A stretch of DNA of 64,000 nucleotides from Hamadaea flava (lineage in GTDB: Bacteria > Actinomycetota > Actinomycetes > Mycobacteriales > Micromonosporaceae): contig NZ_JAMZDZ010000001.1 in the NCBI RefSeq assembly GCF_024172085.1, positions 7,378,001 to 7,442,000 of the forward strand. Direction: 5' to 3'. Position 1 is the stretch's first letter, and each line of letters starts with the position of its first letter. The notes below the pieces were generated by a model. It searched no databases, had not been told where the DNA came from, and worked only from the letters and a program-made list of their open reading frames with translations. A program made the position numbers and the translations under genes. Below are positions 33,682-41,511 of the stretch, one piece after another.

Positions 33682-35769
33682 CTACCGGCCGAGGGCGTAC
33701 GCCCGCAGCACCGTCAGTCGCTGCCGGGTCGTCGCGTCCAGCGTCACGGACGCCCGGAGTGAGACGTACCCGGAGGCGGGCTGCACCAGGCGCACGGTGA
33801 ATCGGTTACCGCTGCCCGTCACGCCGGCGGGCCGCCAGGTCGCGCCGTCGTCGAAGGACGCCTCCACGGTCAGGCTCGCCGTCCCCGACCCTGCCGTCGT
33901 CACCGTCGCCGGGAACGCGAACGGGCCGGCCGGCGCGCGATTGCGCAAGCTGAGCGCCGGATCGAACCGGACGGCGAGCAATGGCAGCGGCATACCGGCG
34001 TCGGCGGCCGACGAGCGGAACAGCCACTCGGCGTCGATTCGCGTCGCCAAGTGCCACCAAGGCTGATCCCGGGTGACCGAGGCGGTCAGCCGGTACGAGG
34101 CCGGCTCGGCCGGGACGGCGAACCTCGCGGCGTCAGGCACCGGGACCGAATCGACGAGGACACCCTCCCGGTGCAGGCTGATCGAACCGCTGTCGAGGCC
34201 CGCGCTCGGCGTCACAGGGCGGCCGGACGCGTCCCCGAACAAGGGCAGGATCACGTCGATCGCGTCGGCGTCCCGGTACGCCCAGGGTCGCTCGCCGGCC
34301 CGGGTCCTCGTCGTGCCGCTCAACGACGGGCTGAACACCGGCTTGTCCCAGGCGATCGCCGGGTTGAGTCCCGCCCGCAGGTCGTAGGTGCCGGTCACGA
34401 CGCCGCCGGGCCGCCCGTACGGGGTGACGGTCAGCTCCCACCGGCCTGGGGTGAAGTACTCGATCCGCTGCTGGGGCGCGGCGGTCGGCGTACTCCACAT
34501 CGCCCGCACCGTGGAGCCGAAGAACACCTGCCCCGCGTGCGCGAATCGAGCCGAGCCCGCCTCACCGTCGTGATAGGACACAGGCAGCGCGGCGAGGGTG
34601 GCTGTTCCAGGCCGGTAGATCTGCGGCGTGACCAGCCGTCCGGTCACCCCGTACGCCAGCTCGTAGCGCAGCCGCGGGCGTGGCGAGCTCGCGTACGACA
34701 CGCGCTGGGCGCCGGATCGGGTCAAGGCGGCGAACCGGTCCCCGGTCGTACCCCACCCGACGAGCACCGGCAGCGGCAACGCCGACAGATCACCGTCGTA
34801 GAAGGCCGAACCGGCACCTCGGGGCACCACCAGGGCCAGCCGTGCGCCCCGACCGCTCAGCTCGGTCAGCATCGTCAGCAGGTCCGCGTACGGCAGGTCG
34901 CCGGGCACCTCGATGACGACGAGCCGCCCCGTCAGATCTCCCTTCCCGATCTGCTCGGCGTGGACGGCGATCACCCCGGCCCGATCCTCCTCGGCCTCGA
35001 AACCGGGGTCGAGCCACTCGGCGCGTACGCCGAAGGGGTCCGTTCCGCCGGCCACGAGGTCCACCGTCGGCTCGGTCGCCCGGCGCGCCTGGCCGAAGGC
35101 GTACGCCGCCGACTGCGTGCCGGGGATGGTGGCCGCGTACACCTCGTCGAAGCGTGGATCGAAGACGTAGCGGACCACCAGCGGAAACGGGGAGTCGGCC
35201 ACCTGCGTGAACACCATCACGTCATGGCTGCCGCCCCGGGCGGCGAGATCGTCGGGCTCGACCGACACCCGCTGGGCCGCGCGGGCGTCCAGCGTCACCG
35301 TCCGATGCCGGTCCAGCCGCAGTTCCGGGTGCGTGAGGACACTGTACGCGGGATCGGCGCCGGTCCGGGCGGTCGCGACGTCGGCCGTGATCGAGTACCG
35401 GCCCTCCGGTAGATCGACCGGCCCGGGCGCGCCCCAGTAGAAGACGTCGCCGAGGTCGAGGTTCTGGATGATGACGGTCGGCCGATCGGTGGGCGCCGCC
35501 ACGGCACCCGACCGATCGAGCACCGCCACGGTCAACGTCCAGGTCTTCGCACTCGGAGCGGCCGACGCCCGGGTGCCGGTGTCGGCTGTGACGGGACGGC
35601 CGTCGACGTGGGTCTGCCCGGTGATCGGCCGGACCGTCCGCTCGCGTACCCGGACTCCCGGCGTCACGGCCGGGGCGGCGTACGCGGCGGGGGTGAACCC
35701 GGCCATGGGGGTGATCATCGTCGCGGCGGCGGCGACCGCCGGAGTGATCAGCAGCGTGCGTCTGCGCAC
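33682..35769 (-). CDS. secreted protein resembling the non-catalytic part of subtilases
   Basis: 695 residues; GTG at 35769 with AAGGGGG ten bases upstream and a signal peptide (RRRTLLITPAVAAAATMI, cut near YAAPA). The body is a chain of beta-rich domains: a carboxypeptidase-regulatory-like part (LPEGRYSITADV), a PA-like insert (about 300-390, LVVIEVPGDLPYADLL) and C-terminal beta-sandwiches ending LTVLRAYALGR, an ending often seen in actinomycete S8 peptidases. I see no Asp-His-Ser subtilase motifs (no HGTHVAG or GTSMAAP), so it looks like the accessory region without the protease. It lies 13 bases downstream of the CU044_5270 gene and probably shares its operon. Confidence 0.7.
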   Translation of the reverse strand: MRRRTLLITPAVAAAATMITPMAGFTPAAYAAPAVTPGVRVRERTVRPITGQTHVDGRPVTADTGTRASAAPSAKTWTLTVAVLDRSGAVAAPTDRPTVIIQNLDLGDVFYWGAPGPVDLPEGRYSITADVATARTGADPAYSVLTHPELRLDRHRTVTLDARAAQRVSVEPDDLAARGGSHDVMVFTQVADSPFPLVVRYVFDPRFDEVYAATIPGTQSAAYAFGQARRATEPTVDLVAGGTDPFGVRAEWLDPGFEAEEDRAGVIAVHAEQIGKGDLTGRLVVIEVPGDLPYADLLTMLTELSGRGARLALVVPRGAGSAFYDGDLSALPLPVLVGWGTTGDRFAALTRSGAQRVSYASSPRPRLRYELAYGVTGRLVTPQIYRPGTATLAALPVSYHDGEAGSARFAHAGQVFFGSTVRAMWSTPTAAPQQRIEYFTPGRWELTVTPYGRPGGVVTGTYDLRAGLNPAIAWDKPVFSPSLSGTTRTRAGERPWAYRDADAIDVILPLFGDASGRPVTPSAGLDSGSISLHREGVLVDSVPVPDAARFAVPAEPASYRLTASVTRDQPWWHLATRIDAEWLFRSSAADAGMPLPLLAVRFDPALSLRNRAPAGPFAFPATVTTAGSGTASLTVEASFDDGATWRPAGVTGSGNRFTVRLVQPASGYVSLRASVTLDATTRQRLTVLRAYALGR

Positions 35770-35782
35770 AGCGGAGGCCCCC

Positions 35783-36712
35783 TTACTTCGCGCCGACACG
35801 GTCGACGATCGAGACGGACAAGACGGCGGCGGAATACTGCACCTGGTCCCCGGCGACGGTGCGGATGCCGAGATAGGAGTGGTTCGCCGGATCGAAGATG
35901 AGGTCGGTCCGGGTGCCCTGGACCTCGCGCTGCGAGATCGCGACGCCGCTGCGGCCCGCCTCGTCCGTGACGTCGCCGACGATGGCGACGCCGGGGATCT
36001 TCGCGAGCGCGCCATAGACCGCGGCCAGTACCGCCGGTCGCCGGTACGCCTCGCCGATCAAGTTCGCCGCTGCCTGGAACGCCTCCTGGTCGCGCGGGTT
36101 CTTGGTGCTGCCGGCGTCCCGATACAGGTACGCCAGCATGCCGTCCACGGTGGTGGGCAGTCCGTCGGTGTACGCCGGATCCGGCGTACACGGCGATGTC
36201 GTGGTGACCCCGCGCTTGGACTGGGTGGCTCGGCCGTCCTTGCAGCCGGGGACGAGGAGATCCGTGGCGCCGCCGTCCTGGTTCTGCTCGCGGATCAGCC
36301 CGTCGTGGGTCCCGTCGGCGGAGCGCCAGGCCCACCGGTGCACCCCATGCACGGTGGACTCTCCCGTGGACTCTCGAGTCGACCGGACCGTCGCGACGGA
36401 CTCGATCAAGATGAACTGCTCCGGGCGTACCACCTGGTCCGGCTGGAGCGTGGCTTGCCCCGCCGCCGCGAGCAGGATGTCGGCGGCCTGCGCGCGGGCG
36501 GCCGGGGGCCGATCGCCCAGCGGAACCACCTGGATCGCCAGGGCGACGGCCGTGACCGTGGCGGCGAGGCCGCCGACGATCGCGAGCCGCAGCCAGCGAC
36601 GTCGTGACGGCCGCCGGGTCTGGGTGAGCACGCGGCGGCGCAGGCCGGGCGGCGGCGGACCAGCCGGGTCCAGCGTCGCTCCGAGGTCGTCCAGGATCGT
36701 CAACTCGTTCAT
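35783..36712 (-). CDS. CU044_5270-family membrane protein, sigma partner
   Basis: 309 residues. Cytoplasmic N terminus (1-40, PPPPGLRRRVLTQTRRPSRRR), one TM helix (about 41-62, RLAIVGGLAATVTAVALAIQV) and an extracytoplasmic domain with conserved W, PCTPDPAY and GMLAYLYRDAG stretches typical of the CU044_5270 family. These genes nearly always follow an ECF sigma gene; here the ATG overlaps the sigma stop by four bases. Likely the membrane sensor or anti-sigma, role inferred. Confidence 0.85.
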   Translation of the reverse strand: MNELTILDDLGATLDPAGPPPPGLRRRVLTQTRRPSRRRWLRLAIVGGLAATVTAVALAIQVVPLGDRPPAARAQAADILLAAAGQATLQPDQVVRPEQFILIESVATVRSTRESTGESTVHGVHRWAWRSADGTHDGLIREQNQDGGATDLLVPGCKDGRATQSKRGVTTTSPCTPDPAYTDGLPTTVDGMLAYLYRDAGSTKNPRDQEAFQAAANLIGEAYRRPAVLAAVYGALAKIPGVAIVGDVTDEAGRSGVAISQREVQGTRTDLIFDPANHSYLGIRTVAGDQVQYSAAVLSVSIVDRVGAK

Positions 36713-37287
36713 CGCCGCTCCTCCGGGAGGATGTCGTAGGTGTCTTGGCCGAGGCTGTCGCGCAGCCGTCGCCGGGCGCGGTGCAGACGCGAACGCACCG
36801 TTCCGATCTTGATGCGGAGCGTCGCCGCGACCTCCTCATAGCTCAAGCCGCTCCAGGCGACGAGCAACAGAACGTCACGATCGCCCGGGGAGAGCCGGCG
36901 CAGGCCCTCGGCGAGCCGGCCCCGCGAGGCCTGGGCCGTGACGGCGGCGCTGACGTCGTCGGCCAGCCCGTCCACGGCCTCCACCATGGATGTTTTGGCA
37001 GTGGCCCGATAGCGCGCCTCTTCGGCGCGACGGCGGCGCGCGATCTCCTTCGTCACGATGCCGAACAGCCAGGGCCGGGCGTCATCGCGGCTGAGGTCAT
37101 AGCGGCCGCGATGCCGGAACGCGGCCAGGAAGGTCTCGGCGACCACATCCTCGGCGTGCTCCGGACCAAGCCGCCGGTAGGCGTATCGGTAGAGCATCGC
37201 CGCGTAGCGGTCGTAGATGACGCCGAACACCTCGGCGTCCTGATGGGACGCCGCGATGATCGCGGCGTCGGGATGGGCGGCCGTCAT
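36709..37287 (-). CDS. ECF RNA polymerase sigma factor
   Basis: 192 residues from ATG 37287. Region 2 (FGVIYDRYAAMLYRYAYRRLG, then a DVVAETFLAAFRHRGRYD stretch) and region 4 (LSPGDRDVLLLVAWSGLSYEE, KIGTVRSRLHRARRRL) are complete. The ATG has no clear ribosome-binding site; an in-frame TTG at 37302 has AGGAGAGG about eleven bases upstream and may be the true start. Coupled to the CU044_5270 gene by a four-base overlap, forming a sigma/anti-sigma-like unit that may control the secreted protein downstream. Confidence 0.88.
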   Translation of the reverse strand: MTAAHPDAAIIAASHQDAEVFGVIYDRYAAMLYRYAYRRLGPEHAEDVVAETFLAAFRHRGRYDLSRDDARPWLFGIVTKEIARRRRAEEARYRATAKTSMVEAVDGLADDVSAAVTAQASRGRLAEGLRRLSPGDRDVLLLVAWSGLSYEEVAATLRIKIGTVRSRLHRARRRLRDSLGQDTYDILPEERR

Positions 37288-37503
37288 CGGCAAGCTGACC
37301 AATGCACCGTCGTCCTCTCCTGACTGAGTGATGTGACACCCATGTCTCTCCCTCAGAGCAGGATCGAGTTCACGCCTTTTCGCACGCTCGTCCACCGGCT
37401 GGTGCGGACGTCGGCGACCGCGCGGATGCGACGGTGGGTGAGCAGTCAGTCGATCGCCCTTCGTACGTCTCGGTGACGACGACCCGGGCCGCGCGGAGGT
37501 AGA

Positions 37504-39006
37504 TCAGCCGCGGCCTTGCTTGGGGAGCATGTCGCGGACCCAGCCGCTGCCTCGCCACGTCGCCGTGTAGGAATCCGCGCCGTGGACGGTCTCGATCGCC
37601 GGGTCCGCCCCCCGATCGAGCAGCGCCTGGACCAGCTCCCGCCGCGCGCCACCCATGATCGCCAGGTAGAGCGGCGTACGCCCGGTCCGGTCCTGCACGT
37701 CGACCGGCAGCCCGGCCGCGTCGAGCAGCGGCAGCAGCCGCTCGTGGTCGACCATCATCGCCATGTGCATCAGCGACCAACCGGCCGGGTCACGCATCAG
37801 CGGATCGATCGCCCCCGTACGCAGCCCGTCGACGAGCCAGTCGGTGTCGCCGACCAGCGCCCGTTCGCGTACCTCACGAGCCTGCCGGGCCAGCGCCTTC
37901 GGCAGCCTGCCCTCACCGTGCAGCCAGGTCTGGCGTACCGCGAAGCACCCCGCCGACGCCCCGCCGAGTGACCGCAGCACCGACTCGCGCTGCACCTCCT
38001 CGTCGGAGTGGTCGTGCAACCGCAGCGCTCCACTCTCGACAGACAACGAGTGCCACACACCTCGGCAGCGCACCCGGACCGGCTCCGGCCCGTCGAGCGT
38101 GGCCGTCATGACGTTCGCCTGGGCGGTGAGGCCCGGCAGGGCCTGGCGTACCAGCGGATGCAGTTCGTCCGGCGTCAGCAGGCCCGCTTCCAGCAGCGCC
38201 AGGTCGGCCGGGACCGGCTGCACGACGACGCTCGGCACCTCGTAGAGGTCGTAGAACTCGGCCGCCGTGCCCGAGACGGTGTCGCCGGAGACGGTGAACA
38301 TCAGCGGCGAGGAGTGCAGTGCGCCGACCTTCTCCACGCCGAACGCGCGGGCGACCTCGCGTACCTCGCGGGCCACCCCGACCGGGCAGGTCGGCAGCGC
38401 CGTACGCGGCTGCAGGCCCTCGTCCGACTCCAGCGCTATACCGCACCGCCGCCACGCCTCGACGTATTCGCCGGCCGCGAGCAGCCGATAGATCTCAGCG
38501 GTGGCCGGGTCGCCGACGCCCCAGGCCTCGGCCAGCTCACCGCTGCGGCGCACATCCCAGGTGTGCCGGGGCATCACGACCCAGCGTTCGTACTCCAGAT
38601 CTTCGAACGACCCGACGGACAACCGCAGCCGCTGCGGGCCGAACGGCGCGAGCGGCGTCTGGAGGCGCAGATGCGGACCCAGCGTCGCGTTCTGCTCCGG
38701 CGGCAGGATCAGTGTCTGCCGGGCCAGCACGGTCGTCATCCCGGCCCGATGCCGGGGCAGGTGCCACCACAACAGGTCCGGCGCTAGGTGATGCAGATCG
38801 GCCTCGAAAGCGGCCGACGCCTCCACGCCGAACTTCTGGCGTACCGCGTCCACGTCGATGTCGACGTCTACCCGGGCGGCCTCGGCGGCGGCCCGCCAGT
38901 CACCGGCCTCCCGGGCGGCGGTCGCCGCCGCGATGAGGTCCGGGGACACCGTGAGCGACCGGATGCGACGCCACTGCGGCAGATCGTCACGCAGCGACGC
39001 GATCAC
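37504..39006 (-). CDS. ankyrin-repeat protein 2 with a shared N-terminal domain
   Basis: 500 residues; GTG start with GGAAAGG eight bases upstream. Paralogue of ankyrin protein 1: the unknown N-terminal domain here spans about 370 residues, with extra sequence between the AGDWRAAAEAARVDVDIDVD block and the LTPDELHPLVRQAL block, then VRVRCRGVWHSL and QTWLHGEGRLPKAL. Ankyrin repeats cover about 385-475 (PAGWSLMHMAMMVDHERLLP, TGRTPLYLAIMGGARRELVQ, LLDRGADPAIE). tRNA-like element 3 lies 25 bases upstream, with the ribosome-binding site between. It has the same gene plan as element 2/ankyrin 1, 5 kb away. No catalytic motif recognised. Confidence 0.85.
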   Translation of the reverse strand: MIASLRDDLPQWRRIRSLTVSPDLIAAATAAREAGDWRAAAEAARVDVDIDVDAVRQKFGVEASAAFEADLHHLAPDLLWWHLPRHRAGMTTVLARQTLILPPEQNATLGPHLRLQTPLAPFGPQRLRLSVGSFEDLEYERWVVMPRHTWDVRRSGELAEAWGVGDPATAEIYRLLAAGEYVEAWRRCGIALESDEGLQPRTALPTCPVGVAREVREVARAFGVEKVGALHSSPLMFTVSGDTVSGTAAEFYDLYEVPSVVVQPVPADLALLEAGLLTPDELHPLVRQALPGLTAQANVMTATLDGPEPVRVRCRGVWHSLSVESGALRLHDHSDEEVQRESVLRSLGGASAGCFAVRQTWLHGEGRLPKALARQAREVRERALVGDTDWLVDGLRTGAIDPLMRDPAGWSLMHMAMMVDHERLLPLLDAAGLPVDVQDRTGRTPLYLAIMGGARRELVQALLDRGADPAIETVHGADSYTATWRGSGWVRDMLPKQGRG

Positions 39007-39031
39007 GGCGAGCCCACCTTTCCGGCTTGAG

Positions 39032-39111
39032 GCGGCAGACCGGCCGGATTCGAACCGGCGTCCTCCAATTTCGCGAAGTGGCGCGACGACCTCTGCGCTA
39101 CGGCCTGCCGC
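39032..39111 (-). ncRNA. tRNA-like leader element 3 (upstream of ankyrin gene 2)
   Basis: Acceptor helix 11 bp (GCGGCAGGCCG with CGGUCUGCCGC), different in sequence from elements 1 and 2 but still fully paired, so it covaries. UA, D arm GCGCAGAGGUCGUCGCG with G18-G19 present, anticodon arm CCACU-UCGCGAA-AUUGG (39065-39081; four of five pairs), variable loop AGGAC, T arm GCCGG-UUCGAAU-CCGGC with a textbook T loop. The triplet at anticodon position would be GCG, again after C33 instead of U33. U8-A14, G15-C48, G19-C56 and G53-C61 are all kept. It starts five bases after a -10 box and ends 25 bases before the GTG of ankyrin gene 2. The most tRNA-like of the three. Confidence 0.8.
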
Positions 39112-39116
39112 GCGGG

Positions 39117-39122
39117 AGCCTA
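39117..39122 (-). promoter_or_regulatory. -10 box TAGGCT for tRNA-like element 3
   Basis: TAGGCT, five bases, then the first G of element 3. The sequence differs from the box of elements 1 and 2 but fits the same TANNNT pattern and near-identical spacing. Confidence 0.5.
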
Positions 39123-39277
39123 CCCGAAGCCTTGCGGGGACGGAGAATCGAGCCGCTCAGCCGATGCGCGGGAGGCGCTGAGTGAACAGATTGTCGTAGC
39201 CGCCGCCCTCGTCGTCTTCATCGTCCTCATCGGACGAACGCCGGAATTGATCGTGCACCGGATGGTGGCGGATTTTA

Positions 39278-39340
39278 TGATCATGGTCAATTCCATGTCG
39301 CCATAACGCCGCCATAACGACGTGAAAATGACCATGATCA
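39278..39340. promoter_or_regulatory. 12-bp inverted repeat flanking two 10-bp direct repeats, in a 314-base gap
   Basis: TGATCATGGTCA (39278-39289) and its exact complement TGACCATGATCA (39329-39340) enclose two copies of CGCCATAACG (39299-39308, 39310-39319) set 11 bases apart. The stretch is AT-richer than its surroundings. It lies between element 3's promoter (transcribed left) and the membrane esterase gene (right), in 39123-39436, where I find no convincing gene; a weak minus-strand frame ending near 39157 has an acidic tail but no start signal. Likely an operator/promoter region for the esterase. Confidence 0.45.
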
Positions 39341-39436
39341 AGAACGGCCCGGGCGTCGGCAGGCGCAGGTTCGAGTTGATCAACTACCGGGTCGCGGGGG
39401 AGAGTAGCGGGGTATGCGTAGATCTTGGGAGGTTCC

Positions 39437-40615
39437 ATGCCCGTCGGCTACATGTTCACCGTGTTCTGCGTCGCGGTGGGCACGCTCTTCGCGCTCGCGC
39501 CGGTACGCCGCCCGCAGCCGATCTCCACGGTGAGTTACTTCCTCGGCCTGGCCGTGAACGAGCTGCCGTTCTTCGCCGGCATCTACTGGCTGGGCATCTC
39601 GACCACGCTGGCGTTCGCCGAGGGCGACATCGACTCGCCGATCGCCTGGGCGACGGTCGCGTTGGCCGCCGCTGCCGCGCTCGGGCTGGTCGTCGTCGCG
39701 TACCAGGGTTGGCGCGACCGTAGTGCGATCGAGCGCGCGGTGGTCGACGGGCTGGGCGCCGACTGGCGTACGACGATCGACGCCGACCTCGCCGCTGGGC
39801 TGCACCACCGCCTCCCGTGGGCCCGCATCCTGTTCCTGCCCTTCTTCCGCCGCCGGCCCGACGTGCGCCGGGTGGCCGACCTCTCCTACGGCGACGCGGG
39901 CCGCCGCAACCTGCTCGACGTCTACCACCACCGCTCGACGCCGACCGGCGCGCCGATCCTGATCCACATGCACGGCGGCCACTACGACAGCGGTCACAAG
40001 AACAGCCAGTCGTTGCCGCTGCTCTACCGGCTCGCCGGCCACGGGTGGGTGTGCATCAGCGCGAACTACCGGCTTCGTCCCCAGTACCAGCATCCGGATC
40101 ACCTGATCGACTTCAAGAAGGTCATCGCCTGGGCCCGGGAGCACGCCCACGAGTACGGGGCGGATCCGTCGACGGTGTTCGTCGCCGGCAGCTCGGCCGG
40201 CGGGCACATGGCGGCACTGGCCGCGCTCACCCAGAACGATCCCGCCTACCAGCCCGGCTTCGCGGACGCCGACACGTCCGTCAGCGCCGCCGTCCTGCTC
40301 AACGGCTGGTACCGCACCTATTTCGACAATTCGCCGGAGTCCGCGCCGGCGTACCACATCACCGCCGACGCGCCGCCGTTCTTCCTGGCTCACGGCGGCA
40401 AGGACACCCTGGTGCCGCTGAGCCACGCCCGCGAACTCGCCGACCACCTGCGCCGGGTGTCGACCGCACCCGTCGTGTACGCCGAGATGAAAGGCGCGCA
40501 TCACGCGTTCGACCTGTACCACTCGCTGCGGTTCGAAGCCGTCGTCGACGCGATCGAGGCGTTCGCCGCCCGGGTCCGCTCACGGGAGCGGGCCGGCCAG
40601 CGCGAAGCCCGCTGA
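39437..40615 (+). CDS. membrane-anchored alpha/beta-hydrolase esterase
   Basis: 392 residues; ATG at 39437 with GGGAGG four bases upstream (a TTG at 39425 is less likely). Two to three N-terminal TM helices (about 3-22, 33-55, 65-88), then a cytoplasmic or periplasmic hydrolase domain of the HSL/BD-FAE kind: HMHGGHYDSG (oxyanion hole), GSSAGGHMA (nucleophile), HGGKDTLVPL (acid) and AHHAFDLY (His). The family hydrolyses small acyl or carbamoyl esters; the membrane anchor suggests lipid-like or envelope substrates. Substrate unknown. Confidence 0.88.
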   Translation: MPVGYMFTVFCVAVGTLFALAPVRRPQPISTVSYFLGLAVNELPFFAGIYWLGISTTLAFAEGDIDSPIAWATVALAAAAALGLVVVAYQGWRDRSAIERAVVDGLGADWRTTIDADLAAGLHHRLPWARILFLPFFRRRPDVRRVADLSYGDAGRRNLLDVYHHRSTPTGAPILIHMHGGHYDSGHKNSQSLPLLYRLAGHGWVCISANYRLRPQYQHPDHLIDFKKVIAWAREHAHEYGADPSTVFVAGSSAGGHMAALAALTQNDPAYQPGFADADTSVSAAVLLNGWYRTYFDNSPESAPAYHITADAPPFFLAHGGKDTLVPLSHARELADHLRRVSTAPVVYAEMKGAHHAFDLYHSLRFEAVVDAIEAFAARVRSRERAGQREAR

Positions 40616-40665
40616 GACGGCGTACCGGGGCGGCTGCTGCGTTCGCACCGGCCGCCCAGGCTGAG

Positions 40666-41088
40666 TCACGCGTCGGCCGGCTCCCAGAGCAGGAGCTGCC
40701 GATGATGGCTGAAGCCGTTACGCAGGTAGAAGTCGACCGCGCGGCGGCCGGAGTGGACGGTCACGTGCAGCAGCCCCCGCGTTCGGGCCTCGGCCAGGAT
40801 CGCGGACATCAGCGCGGCGCCGATGCCGCGGTTGCGGTGCTCCTCGCGAACCATGACCGACTGGATGTCGCCGTACCACCGCTCCGGCGAGCCGTTGCCG
40901 GGCACCCGTTCGGCGATGAGCAGCCAGGCGGCGCCGACCACGGCCCCGTCGATCTCGGCGACGAACGGCAGATGCGTCTCCGCATGGGCGGCCACCCAGC
41001 CGGCGAACGACAGGATCCCATCCCCGTCGATGCCGCGCAGGTCAGCGAGCACCGCCACATCCGCCACACCGGCTCTCCGTACGATCAC
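40666..41088 (-). CDS. GNAT-family N-acetyltransferase
   Basis: 140 residues. Typical GNAT core: IVRRAGVADVAVLADLR at the N terminus, SVMVREEHRNRGIGAALMSA (acetyl-CoA pyrophosphate loop R-x-x-G-x-G/A), and AVDFYLRNGFSHH near the end. Transfers an acetyl group from acetyl-CoA to an amine; substrate unknown. The GTG start has a perfect TAGACT -10 box seven bases upstream and no ribosome-binding site, so it is probably leaderless. Confidence 0.88.
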   Translation of the reverse strand: MIVRRAGVADVAVLADLRGIDGDGILSFAGWVAAHAETHLPFVAEIDGAVVGAAWLLIAERVPGNGSPERWYGDIQSVMVREEHRNRGIGAALMSAILAEARTRGLLHVTVHSGRRAVDFYLRNGFSHHRQLLLWEPADA

Positions 41089-41095
41089 CTGGCGG

Positions 41096-41101
41096 AGTCT
41101 A
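41096..41101 (-). promoter_or_regulatory. -10 box TAGACT, leaderless spacing (GNAT gene)
   Basis: TAGACT, seven bases, then the GTG of the acetyltransferase. A near-consensus actinobacterial -10 in leaderless position. Confidence 0.5.
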
Positions 41102-41119
41102 GATGCATCGGCTAGGGGC

Positions 41120-41461
41120 TCAGTCGCCGCGCAACTCCAGGACGATCTCGGCGGACCTCGCTAGGTCATGGTCGATCCACGACAGATAGGCGAGCGCCGC
41201 CTGGTCCACCCGGGACTTGTCCGGGCACAGCAGCGTGAACAGCCAGATGTGGGCCGACCGATGCCGCTCCGACAACGCCGCCCAGTCGGTGGCGCACGCG
41301 TCCGCCAAGGCGTTCACGCTGTACGCCAGGGCCAGCGCCTCGTCGCCGGCGAAGTCCAGCTGGACCCACCGCTCGAAGTTGGCCTGCACCAGGCTGAGGT
41401 CCTCGGCCGTCGCCTGGCCCTTCAAGGCGCGATCGACGATGGCGAATTGGGACTCCGGCAT
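41120..41461 (-). CDS. hypothetical protein, all-helical
   Basis: 113 residues from ATG 41461 (in-frame ATG at 41494 also possible; neither has a clear ribosome-binding site). Mostly helical, slightly acidic, Ala/Leu-rich, with three Trp in the middle (FERWVQLDFAGDEALALAYS, TDWAALSERH, AHIWLFTLL). No family recognised. Same strand as the GNAT gene, 31 bases upstream of its start. Confidence 0.6.
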   Translation of the reverse strand: MPESQFAIVDRALKGQATAEDLSLVQANFERWVQLDFAGDEALALAYSVNALADACATDWAALSERHRSAHIWLFTLLCPDKSRVDQAALAYLSWIDHDLARSAEIVLELRGD

Positions 41462-41511
41462 CCGGACATTGTCATGGTCGATTGGGCCGCACATCAATGT
41501 CGGAGATGCGA

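Noticed and set aside
32106-39111. tRNA-like elements as attachment sites of integrated mobile elements
   Set aside because: No integrase gene, no flanking direct repeats of the 3' end, and the elements have their own promoters and covarying stems.
39157-39438. Minus-strand 93-codon frame as a small gene or RiPP precursor
   Set aside because: It overlaps the regulatory repeats and the esterase start region, has no ribosome-binding site, and no modification enzyme is near. The acidic tail alone is not enough.
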